A DNA stretch of 64,000 bases from Roseateles oligotrophus (lineage in GTDB: Bacteria > Pseudomonadota > Gammaproteobacteria > Burkholderiales > Burkholderiaceae_C), in NCBI RefSeq assembly GCF_025717515.1, contig NZ_JAJIRN010000005.1, forward strand, positions 124,001-188,000, read 5' to 3'. Below are positions 49,140 through 58,817 of the stretch, one piece after another; position 1 is the stretch's first letter; every line of letters starts with the position of its first letter. The position numbers and the translations under genes were made by a program. The notes below the pieces were generated by a model, which had not been told where the DNA came from, made no database searches, and saw only the letters and a program-made list of their open reading frames with translations.

Positions 49140-50342
49140 TTAGGGTTGATGTTGGACGGTGGCTGTATTGGTGAAAAAACCAGCCGCTGGGTCGACGGCA
49201 TGGCCGGCCGGGCAGCTCTCGGCCGCGTTGATGACGAGGAAATTTTGCCGAGCCAAGGCGCCACCAACGTTGACGTAGCTTGCCGGGTGTTCGGCATTGG
49301 AGATGGCGCCGTTGCCGTCATAGTCGGCCGAGTAGCGGCAAATCATGCGCGGATTGGGGTCGCCGGCAGCGAGCGAAATGCCTGCAAGATTGAGGCGAGC
49401 AGACCAGACCGCCGGTACTGCATTGTTCGGGTAAACAATGCAGTAATAGCTGATGGTGGATCCCGACGCCGCCGTGACTTGGGCGCTATCGTCGTAGCAT
49501 TCATGCGCTGGCGGCATGTCTATGAGTCCGACGTCTAGCGCCAGGGCTGCACTGTTTGGCGAACTCGAATCGGGAGGTGAGGTGAACGAGAATCGCACGA
49601 AACCGCTGAGTAAATAGCCAAAGGCGTTGTTGCTGCAGGAGAGCACATCGGTCGGTGTCAATCCTGCCGCCAAGGTCCCCGTAGCCACCGTGCATTTCCC
49701 GACGATGATGCCGCTCAGATTGTTGAATACCCAGGCCACGGTGTCGATGCTCGTGGGCACAAACACGCTGCGGCCATTGCCTAGATCCTTGGCGCCAACC
49801 GGAATAGAGGATTCACGCCCGGCCGGGCGATGAACGGTGAGGGATGTGGGCGGCACCGTCAAGGCGGCACTCAAACCCGGGTCGGCTCGGGAGATGACGC
49901 TGTCTATCATTACGAACTGAGGGCCTGCGGCCCGGTCCAGCCAGTCAACGCGCACCCGCACCGCGGTTTGTGGCGACTGATCTTGTGGCCAAGGGCTTAC
50001 CGAGCGCGTGAGGGCGAAGACAGCATTGCTGTTGGGGTCACCGGCATCGGCGTTGGACTGAGAGGCAATGTCCGCAAAAGCCAATACGCCTGCCACCGGA
50101 TTGACGGGGTCCGGATGGGTCAGCACCGAATAGGCGCGCAGGGTTTCCATCTCTTTTTGGGCCAACCGAATCGCTTCACCACGCTGCTTTGAGAGGTCGG
50201 CGCCGCGCCTCAAATTGCCCTGCAGTCCGACCAAGGCCAACATCCCGAAAGCCAAAATCAACAGGGCGACCAAGGCTTCGATCAAGGCGACACCGTTACT
50301 GGCATGCCTTTCGCCGGGAGACTTGGACCGGTCGGCCTTCAT
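49140..50342 (-). CDS. PilV-like minor pilin (long form)
   Basis: Class III prepilin leader near residues 16-25 (NGVALIEALVALLILAFGML), with the Glu5 of mature pilin, followed by a hydrophobic helix. At 400 residues it is about twice the usual PilV length; the extra C-terminal region is Ser/Ala/Asp-rich with several Cys pairs. It is the last gene of the minor-pilin cluster and begins immediately after the pilX stop. Minor pilins prime pilus assembly and can carry adhesive domains. Confidence 0.82.
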   Translation of the reverse strand: MKADRSKSPGERHASNGVALIEALVALLILAFGMLALVGLQGNLRRGADLSKQRGEAIRLAQKEMETLRAYSVLTHPDPVNPVAGVLAFADIASQSNADAGDPNSNAVFALTRSVSPWPQDQSPQTAVRVRVDWLDRAAGPQFVMIDSVISRADPGLSAALTVPPTSLTVHRPAGRESSIPVGAKDLGNGRSVFVPTSIDTVAWVFNNLSGIIVGKCTVATGTLAAGLTPTDVLSCSNNAFGYLLSGFVRFSFTSPPDSSSPNSAALALDVGLIDMPPAHECYDDSAQVTAASGSTISYYCIVYPNNAVPAVWSARLNLAGISLAAGDPNPRMICRYSADYDGNGAISNAEHPASYVNVGGALARQNFLVINAAESCPAGHAVDPAAGFFTNTATVQHQP

Positions 50343-50343
50343 C

Positions 50344-51639
50344 TCAGTTCCACCAACTTCCCTGAACACGCACAAAACTGCCGGTCCGGTTCTTCAATTC
50401 GTCCATCACATTGGGTTGGTACAAGATGTCGACGGTGCCGCCAATCGTCAGATTTCCGTCCACCAGCAATGCGCCCTTCAATAAACCGGGTGCACCCGTG
50501 CTATTGCTCCACTCGGTATTGCCCATGACATAGAGCAAGCCTGTCATCTGCAGGTCCCCGTCAACGCGAACCGCGCCGCTGGCGATGACCAGCATCGGGC
50601 TGGTGTCCGCACCCAGCACGGTGGTGCTGAAAATGTTGAGCGGCCCATCGACCCAAACCATCCTGGCCCCAATGGCATAGGCCGCCGCCAGCGTCGGCCC
50701 GCAGTCGCCGTTGCAAGTCACCTTGCGGATGGCTGGCTGATTCAAGTAGCGAGCCGGCGACATGCCGAAGAACATTGCAAACATCTTCTCCGAGGAAGCG
50801 CCCAAACCGGTATCGCCCAAGACCAAAGCCTGTTGAACCGGAGTGCCGGGCAAGGTGTCCAGCCTTGTCTCCACCAAATTGGGCACGACCGCGGCGGTGG
50901 TCAATAAAAGAAGACCATGGCTGAGCGGGTCGCTGTTATGCAGGCCGACACCGTTAACACCCAAGTTGATGGCACCCTTGACGGTCAACGGTGTTGCGGG
51001 CGGGACCTTCAAGGCGCTCAGCAAAGCAGCGTCGAGTTGAACGACCGAGCGGGACAAGGCCATATCGCTGGATGTCGCGTCGTCTTCGCATTGCGAAACC
51101 ACGCTGCCGGTACAACCGACAGATTCAATGCGCAAATTGCCGGCTCGATTGCCTACCGGCGAAATCAGACTGACTCTAAAACTTGGCTGCATATTGGCCG
51201 CCGCAGCCGGCGCAGGCGAGGCCGTCCAGGCGCCGGTCGGGCAATTGCAGACCCAGCGCCCCTGAGCCTCTGAATGCACACAATCGGCGACGATGGCCTT
51301 GTTAGCGGTATTGGGCTTAATCACCATGCCGGCGGGGACGATCTCTCGGCTTGTCGCCGAGATGCTCAAGTAGCGCTCGCGAAAACGGTTGGTGACGGGA
51401 CCATCGGCCAAGCAAGATTGATTGATGTCGAGCCCATTGAGCATGCCTAGCGCCCACTCCGTGCCTGCTTCTGCAGTTTCCAGTGACACACCGGAGCGGT
51501 AGTAATTGCCCCCGGTTCGCTGCTCAAACACCATATTCCGATTGGCGTAAGCGGCCATCATGGCCATGATCAGAAACAGCACCATCACCACCACCAAGGT
51601 CACCGCACCGCGCTCGGCCCGATGCAATGTCGAGTTCAC
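50344..51639 (-). CDS. PilX-like minor pilin protein
   Basis: 431 residues from a GTG start overlapping the pilW stop. The N-terminus RGAVTLVVVMVLFLIMAMMA is typical of PilX_N proteins, which have a Gly-Ala/Thr rather than the strict prepilin Glu. A large C-terminal domain contains repeated strand-rich segments and Cys pairs (CNGDCGPT). This is much longer than classical PilX (about 170-200), possibly a surface adhesin domain. Same strand and overlap put it in the pilin operon. Confidence 0.8.
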   Translation of the reverse strand: MNSTLHRAERGAVTLVVVMVLFLIMAMMAAYANRNMVFEQRTGGNYYRSGVSLETAEAGTEWALGMLNGLDINQSCLADGPVTNRFRERYLSISATSREIVPAGMVIKPNTANKAIVADCVHSEAQGRWVCNCPTGAWTASPAPAAAANMQPSFRVSLISPVGNRAGNLRIESVGCTGSVVSQCEDDATSSDMALSRSVVQLDAALLSALKVPPATPLTVKGAINLGVNGVGLHNSDPLSHGLLLLTTAAVVPNLVETRLDTLPGTPVQQALVLGDTGLGASSEKMFAMFFGMSPARYLNQPAIRKVTCNGDCGPTLAAAYAIGARMVWVDGPLNIFSTTVLGADTSPMLVIASGAVRVDGDLQMTGLLYVMGNTEWSNSTGAPGLLKGALLVDGNLTIGGTVDILYQPNVMDELKNRTGSFVRVQGSWWN

Positions 51640-52364
51640 GAGCAGGGCCCCAGCAGTTGGTCATTGCGGATGCGACTCGTGACCTTGATGGTGCGCTGAA
51701 CCCTGGCGTCATGGGCAGCGCGGCCCGTCAATGCAATGTCAAATCGGCGCAGCAATTGACGGGGAGGGCTGCTTGCACTGCCTGCTGGACAAGCAACGCC
51801 ATATAAATCGTCCAAGGGAATCTGCTGCTCCTTCAACTGGACATCGAAGGCCGTAATGATCAAGACCTCCTTGTCCGTCAGCGGCTGCCATCTGTCGCCG
51901 ATTCGGAACTTCAATATGCCGCCATCCTCGATTTTGAATCCGAATTTCTCTGTGCTCGAGCTCATGATGTTGTCTTCAGCATCGGCGATCGGGGTGGCGC
52001 CGGTGGATCTGCCTCGATCTTTGTGACGTGAATAGCTGTATTCAAGGATCGAGCTGCCATGCGCTGCCGTTAAAGCCGTATCGGCATAGTCATTCACCAT
52101 AGGTGCCGCTGCGGCGCCGGGCGACCAAACACCATTCTGGGGAACTGCCCAAGAGCCCGCACGGCGCAGATCGCGCAGCATCAAATCGGCCGCCGTCCGC
52201 AAATCTTGCTGCACCTGAGTCTCCAATGTCAGTCGCCTATGTTCGGCCAATTGACTGGTCATCATGACGCTGGCTCCGGCCACGACAATCATGCCGACGG
52301 CAATGCCCACCATCAACTCGATCAGGCTGGTGCCTCGGTTTTTCTTGCGGGAATAGTGTGTCAT
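51636..52364 (-). CDS. PilW-like minor pilin
   Basis: 242 residues. Prepilin signature RGTSLIELMVGIAVGMIVVA close to the N-terminus, then a helical region RRLTLETQVQQDLRTAADLM and a PilW C-terminal domain. ATG 52364 fits the short leader (MTHYSRKKNRG). It overlaps the neighbours on both sides by 4 nt. Confidence 0.88.
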   Translation of the reverse strand: MTHYSRKKNRGTSLIELMVGIAVGMIVVAGASVMMTSQLAEHRRLTLETQVQQDLRTAADLMLRDLRRAGSWAVPQNGVWSPGAAAAPMVNDYADTALTAAHGSSILEYSYSRHKDRGRSTGATPIADAEDNIMSSSTEKFGFKIEDGGILKFRIGDRWQPLTDKEVLIITAFDVQLKEQQIPLDDLYGVACPAGSASSPPRQLLRRFDIALTGRAAHDARVQRTIKVTSRIRNDQLLGPCS

Positions 52365-52855
52365 GGTGACGGACATGCAAAAACAGCACTGAAAATGCCA
52401 TCTGTCGGTGCGCAGCTTGTGACTCGCCCAATGGCATTGAATTGAACCTGTAATTCGCAAGGTCCCAGGCCCTCCATCGCAACGGGGAAGCCTTCCGGCA
52501 TGGTGTTAGTCACGCGCGGTGCTGCAAGCGAAAATTCGTTTGGCTGGCCCGCAACGCTCTTGGTCATGCTCGCACCCACGCGGCCGGGCATTTGCAATGG
52601 CTCCAGTTTCGTGTCGCGGCAAGCAGTTCCGGACGGGCTACTGCAAAGACAGATATCAAGCCCTGCGGTGACGCCGATCTTGTAATAAACCATGTTTGCG
52701 GGCCGAGAAAATTCGACAAGGACAGCTTCATTCCTGCCCAAGTCGGCTCCAGCCCGGGCTATCGAAACTCCACCATCACTTTTGTCAAAGTGATGCCAGG
52801 TTCCATTTGCTGATTTATCTGGGCCAACATTGCGCAGAGCTGTCTTGGTTTGCAT
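52361..52855 (-). CDS. Pilin-cluster protein without prepilin leader
   Basis: 164 residues from the ATG at 52855, which lies inside the end of the previous pilin gene (40-nt overlap). No type III leader or hydrophobic helix is present. The C-terminus CELQVQFNAIGRVTSC resembles the C-terminus of GspH/FimT pseudopilins, and Cys are spaced as pairs (ICLCSS, TSCAP, FACPSP). It may be a pseudopilin that has lost its N-terminal third, a soluble partner, or a gene expressed by coupling or frameshift from the upstream pilin. The stop overlaps pilW. Confidence 0.55.
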   Translation of the reverse strand: MQTKTALRNVGPDKSANGTWHHFDKSDGGVSIARAGADLGRNEAVLVEFSRPANMVYYKIGVTAGLDICLCSSPSGTACRDTKLEPLQMPGRVGASMTKSVAGQPNEFSLAAPRVTNTMPEGFPVAMEGLGPCELQVQFNAIGRVTSCAPTDGIFSAVFACPSP

Positions 52856-53315
52856 GGTCTTTGGCCTCATAAATGATCTTGCCGCCGTCGACTCGTATAG
52901 ACATTTCTTTGCACTCGTCGTCACCAGTTTGCAGGCTGAGCGAGTCCGGGACGGCCTTGGCAATGAAGCCAAAATTGAAGCTGGCTGGATTCCTAATACC
53001 GCTGAGACTCAAGTTGTAGTGTTTGTGTTCAGACTGCGTACTCAAGATCAACTCGGTGTCCAAGTCGGACGCATAAGCGACGCGATTGCTACGCCAGCGT
53101 TCCTGCGCCTGCAAGATCACTGAAAGGGCAGAGATCGCATCGGCGCGCCGCCCCTTGGTCATTTGCTTTTGAAAGGCCGGCAGAGCAATCATGGCCAGAA
53201 TTGCAACAATGATCGCCACAATCATCAATTCGATCAAAGTGAATCCCTCCACGAATGACGGTAGGGCTCGTGGCTTGAAGTCAGCAAAGGGCGTAGGAGA
53301 ATATTCCGAACTCAT
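52815..53315 (-). CDS. PilE-like type IV pilin
   Basis: 166 residues. Prepilin site VEGFTLIELMIVAIIVAILA: the Gly before Phe-Thr-Leu-Ile-Glu is the peptidase cleavage point, leaving the canonical F1/E5. The C-terminal domain has a Cys pair (DDECKEM and SAQCWPR), the usual disulfide-bounded D region. The leader from ATG 53315 is about 27 residues, long for type IVa pilins; a later start is not available as ATG. It is more probably a PilE-like minor pilin than the major pilin. Confidence 0.87.
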   Translation of the reverse strand: MSSEYSPTPFADFKPRALPSFVEGFTLIELMIVAIIVAILAMIALPAFQKQMTKGRRADAISALSVILQAQERWRSNRVAYASDLDTELILSTQSEHKHYNLSLSGIRNPASFNFGFIAKAVPDSLSLQTGDDECKEMSIRVDGGKIIYEAKDHANQDSSAQCWPR

Positions 53316-53419
53316 CTTGCCATTATGGGAATTTGGTACTCCCACCCGGTTGCTTTGTGCTGCCGTCTGTCGGTCGAGGAAAACCTTTGATCGCGTCCCC
53401 GTAATCAGGGGGTGGCGAG

Positions 53420-53956
53420 TCAGCAGCGTGGAAATCCGTGCATTTCTGCGCTCGGCGAGCAAGACCTTACGCGGCCGACAATGCTGACCACGTGGCGTAT
53501 GGTGTCCCCATTGGTCGAGCTGATGTCTATGCTGCCGGTGCTGGTTACTGCTCCTTGGCGCGCTTGGAAACTCATATTGGCGACGTTGGCTCGGACGGAA
53601 ATATTTTGAGCCGATGGTATCCACTCGAGCTTCAAAATCCGTTCGGTCGAATCACAAGCCGCTTGACCATCTGCTTCGCAATGACATTGTCCAGACGCTC
53701 CCGTATGCAGGATGTAGCAACTGCCATTCGGGTGGCGGCTGAATCTCAGCTGTACGGCATCTGCACGGCTGACGGCTTCGCTGCGCGCTTGCTGCAGATT
53801 TGCCATCACGGTTTGAGCAACCAGTTCAAGGCGTTGGCGCTGCTTGAGTTGGTCAAAGGACGGCAAGGCGATGGACATCAGCACGGCGATGATGGCGATG
53901 CAGACACAAAGCTCGACCAAGCTGCAGCCGCGGGAATTCGAAGTGAAGTTGAACAT
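53420..53956 (-). CDS. FimT/GspH-type minor pilin
   Basis: 178 residues. Prepilin segment RGCSLVELCVCIAIIAVLMS with cleavage after Gly and Glu at +5; the extra Cys in the helix are unusual. The rest fits GspH/FimT pseudopilins, with helix RLELVAQTVMANLQQARSEA and a C-terminal IVGRVRSCSP. FimT has been linked to DNA uptake in competent bacteria. It heads the pilin cluster, preceded by an inverted repeat at 53970-53991. Confidence 0.87.
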   Translation of the reverse strand: MFNFTSNSRGCSLVELCVCIAIIAVLMSIALPSFDQLKQRQRLELVAQTVMANLQQARSEAVSRADAVQLRFSRHPNGSCYILHTGASGQCHCEADGQAACDSTERILKLEWIPSAQNISVRANVANMSFQARQGAVTSTGSIDISSTNGDTIRHVVSIVGRVRSCSPSAEMHGFPRC

Positions 53957-53969
53957 GGCGGGCTTTCAT

Positions 53970-53991
53970 GTATTCAGTGAGGGCTGAATAC
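53970..53991. promoter_or_regulatory. Perfect 8-bp inverted repeat before fimT-like gene
   Basis: GTATTCAG (53970-53977) and CTGAATAC (53984-53991) separated by 6 bp, 14 bp upstream of the fimT-like ATG. It could be an operator, a leader hairpin, or a terminator of upstream nrdR transcription; no T-tract supports the last. Confidence 0.4.
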
Positions 53992-54062
53992 AATTTAGGC
54001 CGAAAGCCCTGCATCTTCTGTCCCACTCGTGGGGGCAGTACCCCCCCATAAGAGGGATAGGG

Positions 54063-54506
54063 CTAAATTTCCCGAATCAACTGCCTGAACTCATCCACAT
54101 CTTCAAAGCTGCGGTAGACCGATGCAAAGCGCACATAGGCCACTTTGTCGATCCGTTTAAGCTCACGCATGACCAGCTCACCCAGGCGGGTGGAGGGCAA
54201 CTCACGAGCACCACTGGTGAGCAGCGTTTCTTCAATTTTGGCCAATGCGGCGTCAATCTGTTCAATGCTCACGGGTCGTTTGCGCAGGGCCAGTTGCATT
54301 GAAGCGCGCACCTTTTTCGGATCGAAATCGGCGCGCGTACCATCCTTCTTCACCACCACAGGCAGGGCTATTTCAGCTCTTTCATAGGTGGTGAAGCGCT
54401 TGTCACAGCCCAGGCAACGTCGCCTGCGACGCACCACATCGCCCTCGTCGGACTCCCGGGTCTCGGCGACCTGGGTCTCGGCATGGCTACAAAATGGGCA
54501 TCGCAT
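54063..54506 (-). CDS. nrdR: Ribonucleotide reductase repressor NrdR
   Basis: 147 residues. N-terminal zinc ribbon with Cys3, Cys6, Cys31 and Cys34 ([18 protein letters not shown]), then an ATP-cone domain ([35 protein letters not shown]). It represses ribonucleotide reductase genes in response to ATP/dATP. It lies 35 bp after glyA on the same strand, the common glyA-nrdR order. Confidence 0.97.
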   Translation of the reverse strand: MRCPFCSHAETQVAETRESDEGDVVRRRRRCLGCDKRFTTYERAEIALPVVVKKDGTRADFDPKKVRASMQLALRKRPVSIEQIDAALAKIEETLLTSGARELPSTRLGELVMRELKRIDKVAYVRFASVYRSFEDVDEFRQLIREI

Positions 54507-54541
54507 CGGTTGTGCAGGCGGCGCTATTTATCAACGAAATA

Positions 54542-55789
54542 TCAACGGTAGACGGGGAAGTCGCGGGCAAGCGCGGCAACCTTGGCCCGCACCGCATCCA
54601 GATTGGCTTCGTCCGTTGGGTTGTCAAGCACATCGGCGATCAAGTTGGCGGTCATGCGAACCTGCTCTTCCTTGAAACCACGCGTGGTCATGGCCGGCGT
54701 ACCCAAGCGAATACCGCTGGTGACCATAGGCTTTTGCGGGTCGTTAGGAATACCGTTCTTGTTGCAAGTCATATGGGCGCGGCCCAAGACGGCTTCGGCT
54801 TCCTTGCCTGTCATGTTTTTAGGGCGCAGATCGACCAGCATCACGTGGCTCTCGGTACGGCCGGAAACAATCCGCAGACCACGCTTGATCAGTTCCTCGG
54901 CCAATACCACCGCATTCTTCAAAACCTGCTCTTGGTAGGCCTTGAACTCGGGCGTCAAGGCTTCCTTGAAAGCTACCGCCTTGCCCGCGATCACATGCAT
55001 CAAGGGACCACCTTGGATGCCAGGGAAGATGGCGCTGTTGATTTGCTTGGCGACGTGATCCTTCATCAGGATGATGCCGCCGCGCGGCCCGCGCAGGCTC
55101 TTGTGGGTGGTGGAAGTCACCACGTCGGCGTGGGGCACCGGGTTGGGGTAGACACCGGCGGCGATCAATCCGGCGTAGTGCGCCATGTCGACCATGAAAT
55201 ATGCGCCGATTTCCTTGGCGATCTTGGCAAAACGTTCAAAGTCGATACGCAGGCTGTACGCCGAGGCGCCGGCGATGATCAACTTGGGCTTGTGCTCGCG
55301 CGCCGTGCGCTCCATGGCTTCGTAATCAATGGCTTCGTTGGCATCCAGGCCGTAGCTGACGACCTTGAACCACTTGCCGCTCATATTCAGCGGCATGCCG
55401 TGGGTCAGATGGCCGCCTTCGGACAAGCTCATGCCCATGATGGTGTCACCCGGCTGCAGCAAGGCAAAGAACACACCTTGATTCGCTTGTGAGCCGGAGT
55501 TCGGCTGCACATTGGCATTCTCGGCACCGAACAATTGCTTGATGCGGTCAATCGCCAGTTGTTCGACCACATCAACATATTCGCAGCCGCCGTAATAGCG
55601 CTTGCCAGGGTAGCCTTCGGCGTACTTATTGGTCAGTTGGCTGCCTTGCGCCTGCATGACTGCCGGCGAGGTGTAATTCTCCGAGGCAATCAGCTCGATA
55701 TGGTCTTCTTGGCGCTGGTTTTCATTTTGAACGGCGGCCCACAATTCGGGGTCGACAAGCGCGAGGGTGGAGGTGCTTCGATCAAACAT
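54542..55789 (-). CDS. glyA: Serine hydroxymethyltransferase
   Basis: 415 residues from ATG 55789 ([15 protein letters not shown]). PLP enzyme converting serine and tetrahydrofolate to glycine and 5,10-methylene-THF, the main one-carbon source. Signatures: [21 protein letters not shown] Lys in [17 protein letters not shown] and the folate region [20 protein letters not shown] long structured leader (55790-56015) carries a ZTP-type riboswitch, so expression probably responds to folate shortage. Confidence 0.98.
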   Translation of the reverse strand: MFDRSTSTLALVDPELWAAVQNENQRQEDHIELIASENYTSPAVMQAQGSQLTNKYAEGYPGKRYYGGCEYVDVVEQLAIDRIKQLFGAENANVQPNSGSQANQGVFFALLQPGDTIMGMSLSEGGHLTHGMPLNMSGKWFKVVSYGLDANEAIDYEAMERTAREHKPKLIIAGASAYSLRIDFERFAKIAKEIGAYFMVDMAHYAGLIAAGVYPNPVPHADVVTSTTHKSLRGPRGGIILMKDHVAKQINSAIFPGIQGGPLMHVIAGKAVAFKEALTPEFKAYQEQVLKNAVVLAEELIKRGLRIVSGRTESHVMLVDLRPKNMTGKEAEAVLGRAHMTCNKNGIPNDPQKPMVTSGIRLGTPAMTTRGFKEEQVRMTANLIADVLDNPTDEANLDAVRAKVAALARDFPVYR

Positions 55790-55849
55790 AAATGGGTGCA
55801 ATGCTCAAAAAGTGGAGTCCCGGTCTTGACTGGCCTGGATTAGGCTGAC

Positions 55850-56015
55850 GGACCAGGTTGCCCAGGCGAACGGCTGAAAGCAGCTTCAGGAGACCCAAAG
55901 CAGTCCGCGCTTCCAGGTGGTCCACCACCTCGGGATGCCCCTATTTTGGAGAACTTTGCTCAGCAGCAAAGCACCGTTTTAGGTGCGCAACCTTGATCGC
56001 CAGTTGCGCGGAATT
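55850..56015 (-). promoter_or_regulatory. ZTP (pfl-type) riboswitch in glyA leader
   Basis: Read on the minus strand: P1 5' arm TCCGCGC (56012-56006), conserved joining segment AACTGGCGATCA (56005-55994), an enlarged P2 region (55993-55916) with hairpins AGGTGGTGGACCACCT and CTTTGCTGCTGAGCAAAG, then CCACCTGGAAG, the P1 3' arm GCGCGGA (55910-55904; perfect 7-bp pairing), and the P3 element CGCCTGGGCA (55868-55859). GGCG of the joining segment can pair with CGCC as in the known pseudoknot. Between it and the start codon, CCTGGTC and GACCGGG followed by T5 may form the terminator. Confidence 0.85.
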
Positions 56016-56092
56016 GGGAGTGTAGCGGTTGCCGGAGTTAGGCCGGTGAAGCGCAAGTAATTCGGCCGGTGTGGCAAATGAGGTCGAATTGA

Positions 56093-56950
56093 TCAGCGGG
56101 CCAGTGCGACTCGCTCGTTCAAGGTTGTGGGCTCTAGCTCTGCCGGCGCGTTTTTCGTTGGCGTGCTGTCCCTCAGCGGCTTGTCGATGGGCTTGCGGCC
56201 GGCGGCAACGGCTTTCATTTGCTCATGCATCGCCAGCACCCGCTGGGCGTAGCCGCCGTCGTCTGGAAGATTGGCCGCGCCCACATAGTGCTTGAGACCC
56301 TCGTCGACGCTTCCGGCTCGCTGAATGTTCTCCTTGAGCACTTGAACACCAACCCGCAGATTTGTGATGGGGTCAAAGGCAGCGAGATTTCCGCCGAAAG
56401 CCTTGTATTTGTCGTTATGCACGCTGGTCAGAACCTGCATCAAGCCTTGTGCCCCTACCGAGCTTTGGGCAAATGGATTGAAGCTGGATTCAATCGCCAT
56501 GATGGCCAAAATCAAGGTTGGCTCTACCTGTGCGCGTTGGCCCACGGACCAAGCTTCTTGGACTAGGCGGCTGATCGGCTCCGGTGCGACCCGGTACTTG
56601 CCGGCCAGCCAATGAGCAATGGCGGCTTGTTGCCGAGGCAAGTCTTTTGGGTCCGAGGCAGTTGCCCGGTTCACCGCATCAGGCTCGTTGCTGCCGAACA
56701 GGGTATTGCCTTCGGCCAAGGCGCGGGCTTCTTCGCGGTCATGCAACCAACCCAAAGCATGACCTTCTAGGCGCTGCTGCAAGTCGACCTGGCTGGCAAA
56801 GGTGAAAACAAGGGCAACTACGGCCAATCCGACGAGGGCGAGGGTGTTATGGCTTACAACCAGCAATCCTTGGCCGATGTCGCGAGCAAACAAAGACATT
56901 GCGGCACCGGTATTGCGTGCCAGGGAAATAATTTCTAGACGCGCTGTCAT
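56093..56950 (-). CDS. Lytic transglycosylase (SLT domain)
   Basis: 285 residues. One N-terminal membrane helix (TLALVGLAVVALVFTFAS) and a periplasmic SLT domain (about 120-245): catalytic Glu154 in LAIMAIESSFNPFAQSS and the GAQGLMQVL motif. It cleaves peptidoglycan glycan strands. A membrane-anchored exolytic enzyme is likely; the substrate-binding end KHYVGAANLPDDGGYAQRV matches SLT architecture. It is transcribed toward the glyA leader. Confidence 0.9.
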   Translation of the reverse strand: MTARLEIISLARNTGAAMSLFARDIGQGLLVVSHNTLALVGLAVVALVFTFASQVDLQQRLEGHALGWLHDREEARALAEGNTLFGSNEPDAVNRATASDPKDLPRQQAAIAHWLAGKYRVAPEPISRLVQEAWSVGQRAQVEPTLILAIMAIESSFNPFAQSSVGAQGLMQVLTSVHNDKYKAFGGNLAAFDPITNLRVGVQVLKENIQRAGSVDEGLKHYVGAANLPDDGGYAQRVLAMHEQMKAVAAGRKPIDKPLRDSTPTKNAPAELEPTTLNERVALAR

Positions 56951-57212
56951 GCGACTCCTTTGTTCTCATCCACATGCAAGCCATGCGCTGGTGCGCGAGG
57001 ACTGCCTGCGGAAGTGATAATGGGCCGGCCCAAATGTTGTTGAAGCGACCTGGGTCGCCTCTTGCATCGGATTGCCGTCCATTGGCAGCGGGGCGCCTTC
57101 GCCCTCCCTAGGCAAAGACACGGGTTTACCCTGGACTAACAGGGCAGTCGGATTCTAAGGTCCAAAGATAACCCGTCAAGCCTGTAAATCGATTTTTAAA
57201 TTACTTTTAGTT

Positions 57213-58790
57213 ATGAAGTACCGTGATCTACGTGAATTCATTCACGGTCTGGAGGCTATGGGCCAGCTTAGACGTATTGCCGAGCCGGTTTCTCCCATTT
57301 TGGAAATGACGGCCTTGAGTGATCGCGTCTTGCGCGCCAGCGGTCCAGCGCTTCTGTTTGAGAGCCCTGCAGGTCATAAGACGCCGGTACTGACGAATTT
57401 ATTCGGTACGACGGAGCGTGTCGCGCTGGGCATGGGCGCACAGAGCCTGCAGGACTTGCGCAATGTCGGGCATGTGCTGGCCAATTTGAAGGAGCCCGAG
57501 CCGCCGAAGGGAATCAAAGATGCGGGGCGCTTGCTGCATATGGTCAAGTCGCTTTGGGATATGAAACCATCCGTGGTTCGCAAGGCCGCCTGCCAGCAAG
57601 AGGTGCTTGAGGGGGCTGAAGTCGATTTGAAGGCGTTGCCGATTCAAACCTGTTGGCCCGGCGACATCGGCCCGTTGATCACCTGGGGCTTGGTGGTCAC
57701 GCGCGGCCCGCAGAACATCGCGCAAGCAAGGCAGCGGCAGAATTTGGGGATCTATCGGCAGCAACTGATAGGGCGCAATCAGTTGATCATGCGCTGGTTG
57801 GCGCACCGTGGTGGCGCCTTGGACTTTCGGGATTTTGCGTTGGCCAATCCGGGGCAGCCATTTCCGCTGGTGGTCGCACTTGGTGCCGACCCGGCGACGA
57901 TTCTGGGTGCGGTGACACCCGTACCGGACTCGTTGTCCGAATATCAGTTTGCGGGTCTGCTGCGGGGCTCGCGCACCGAGCTGGTAAACAGTGGTGCGGG
58001 TCAGGATGGGCGAATGTTGCAGGTGCCTGCCAGTGCCGAGATTGTTCTTGAAGGCTGCATACCAGTGGCAGCCGAAGGCTATCGCGGCGTGAGTGATGAC
58101 GGCGTACGCTTGATGGAAAAGGGTGGCTATTTGCATGCGCTTGAGGGCCCGTTTGGGGATCACACAGGCTATTACAACGAGCAGGATTGGTTCCCTGTTT
58201 TCGAGGTTAGCCGTTTAACGCAGCGCACCGACCCGATCTACCACTCGACCTACACAGGCAAGCCGCCGGATGAACCCGCCATACTCGGCGTGGCCTTGAA
58301 TGAGGTGTTCGTGCCGATCTTGCAGAAGCAATTCAGCGAGATTGTCGATTTCTACTTGCCACCCGAAGGTTGCAGCTACCGCATGGCCGTGATCTCGATC
58401 AAAAAGGCCTATCCGGGTCATGCCAAGCGTGTGATGTTTGGACTGTGGAGCTATCTGCGCCAGTTCATGTACACCAAGTTCATCGTGGTGGTTGACGATG
58501 ACATCAACATTCGCGATTGGAAGGAAGTGGTCTGGGCGATCACGACCCGAATGGACCCGGTTCGCGATACGACCTTGGTCGACAGCACGCCGATTGACTA
58601 TTTGGACTTTGCCTCGCCGGTGAGTGGATTGGGTGGAAAGATGGGTTTAGATGCGACCAATAAATGGCCAGGCGAGTCCACGCGGGAATGGGGCTTGCCT
58701 ATCGTCATGTCGGCCGAGGTGCAAATGCGAGCCGATCTGTTGTTCGAGCAACTGTTCAAAACGACAGATTCGGGTTTGTCTGGGGCTTGA
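57213..58790 (+). CDS. ubiD: UbiD-family decarboxylase
   Basis: 3-octaprenyl-4-hydroxybenzoate carboxy-lyase of ubiquinone synthesis, a prenylated-FMN enzyme. 525 residues with N-terminal [19 protein letters not shown] and the C-terminal block [20 protein letters not shown]. The prFMN/Mn-binding Glu region is in [20 protein letters not shown]. UbiX is not in the window. The promoter region 56951-57212 is AT-rich near the start (AAATCGATTTTTAAATTAC). Confidence 0.95.
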   Translation: MKYRDLREFIHGLEAMGQLRRIAEPVSPILEMTALSDRVLRASGPALLFESPAGHKTPVLTNLFGTTERVALGMGAQSLQDLRNVGHVLANLKEPEPPKGIKDAGRLLHMVKSLWDMKPSVVRKAACQQEVLEGAEVDLKALPIQTCWPGDIGPLITWGLVVTRGPQNIAQARQRQNLGIYRQQLIGRNQLIMRWLAHRGGALDFRDFALANPGQPFPLVVALGADPATILGAVTPVPDSLSEYQFAGLLRGSRTELVNSGAGQDGRMLQVPASAEIVLEGCIPVAAEGYRGVSDDGVRLMEKGGYLHALEGPFGDHTGYYNEQDWFPVFEVSRLTQRTDPIYHSTYTGKPPDEPAILGVALNEVFVPILQKQFSEIVDFYLPPEGCSYRMAVISIKKAYPGHAKRVMFGLWSYLRQFMYTKFIVVVDDDINIRDWKEVVWAITTRMDPVRDTTLVDSTPIDYLDFASPVSGLGGKMGLDATNKWPGESTREWGLPIVMSAEVQMRADLLFEQLFKTTDSGLSGA

Positions 58791-58817
58791 AAGCTTGCCG
58801 AGCGTCGCCTAGAGTTG

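Noticed and set aside
55790-56015. 6S RNA or glycine riboswitch before glyA
   Set aside because: Conserved 6S segments are absent, and the ordered ZTP elements with perfect P1 explain the region better.
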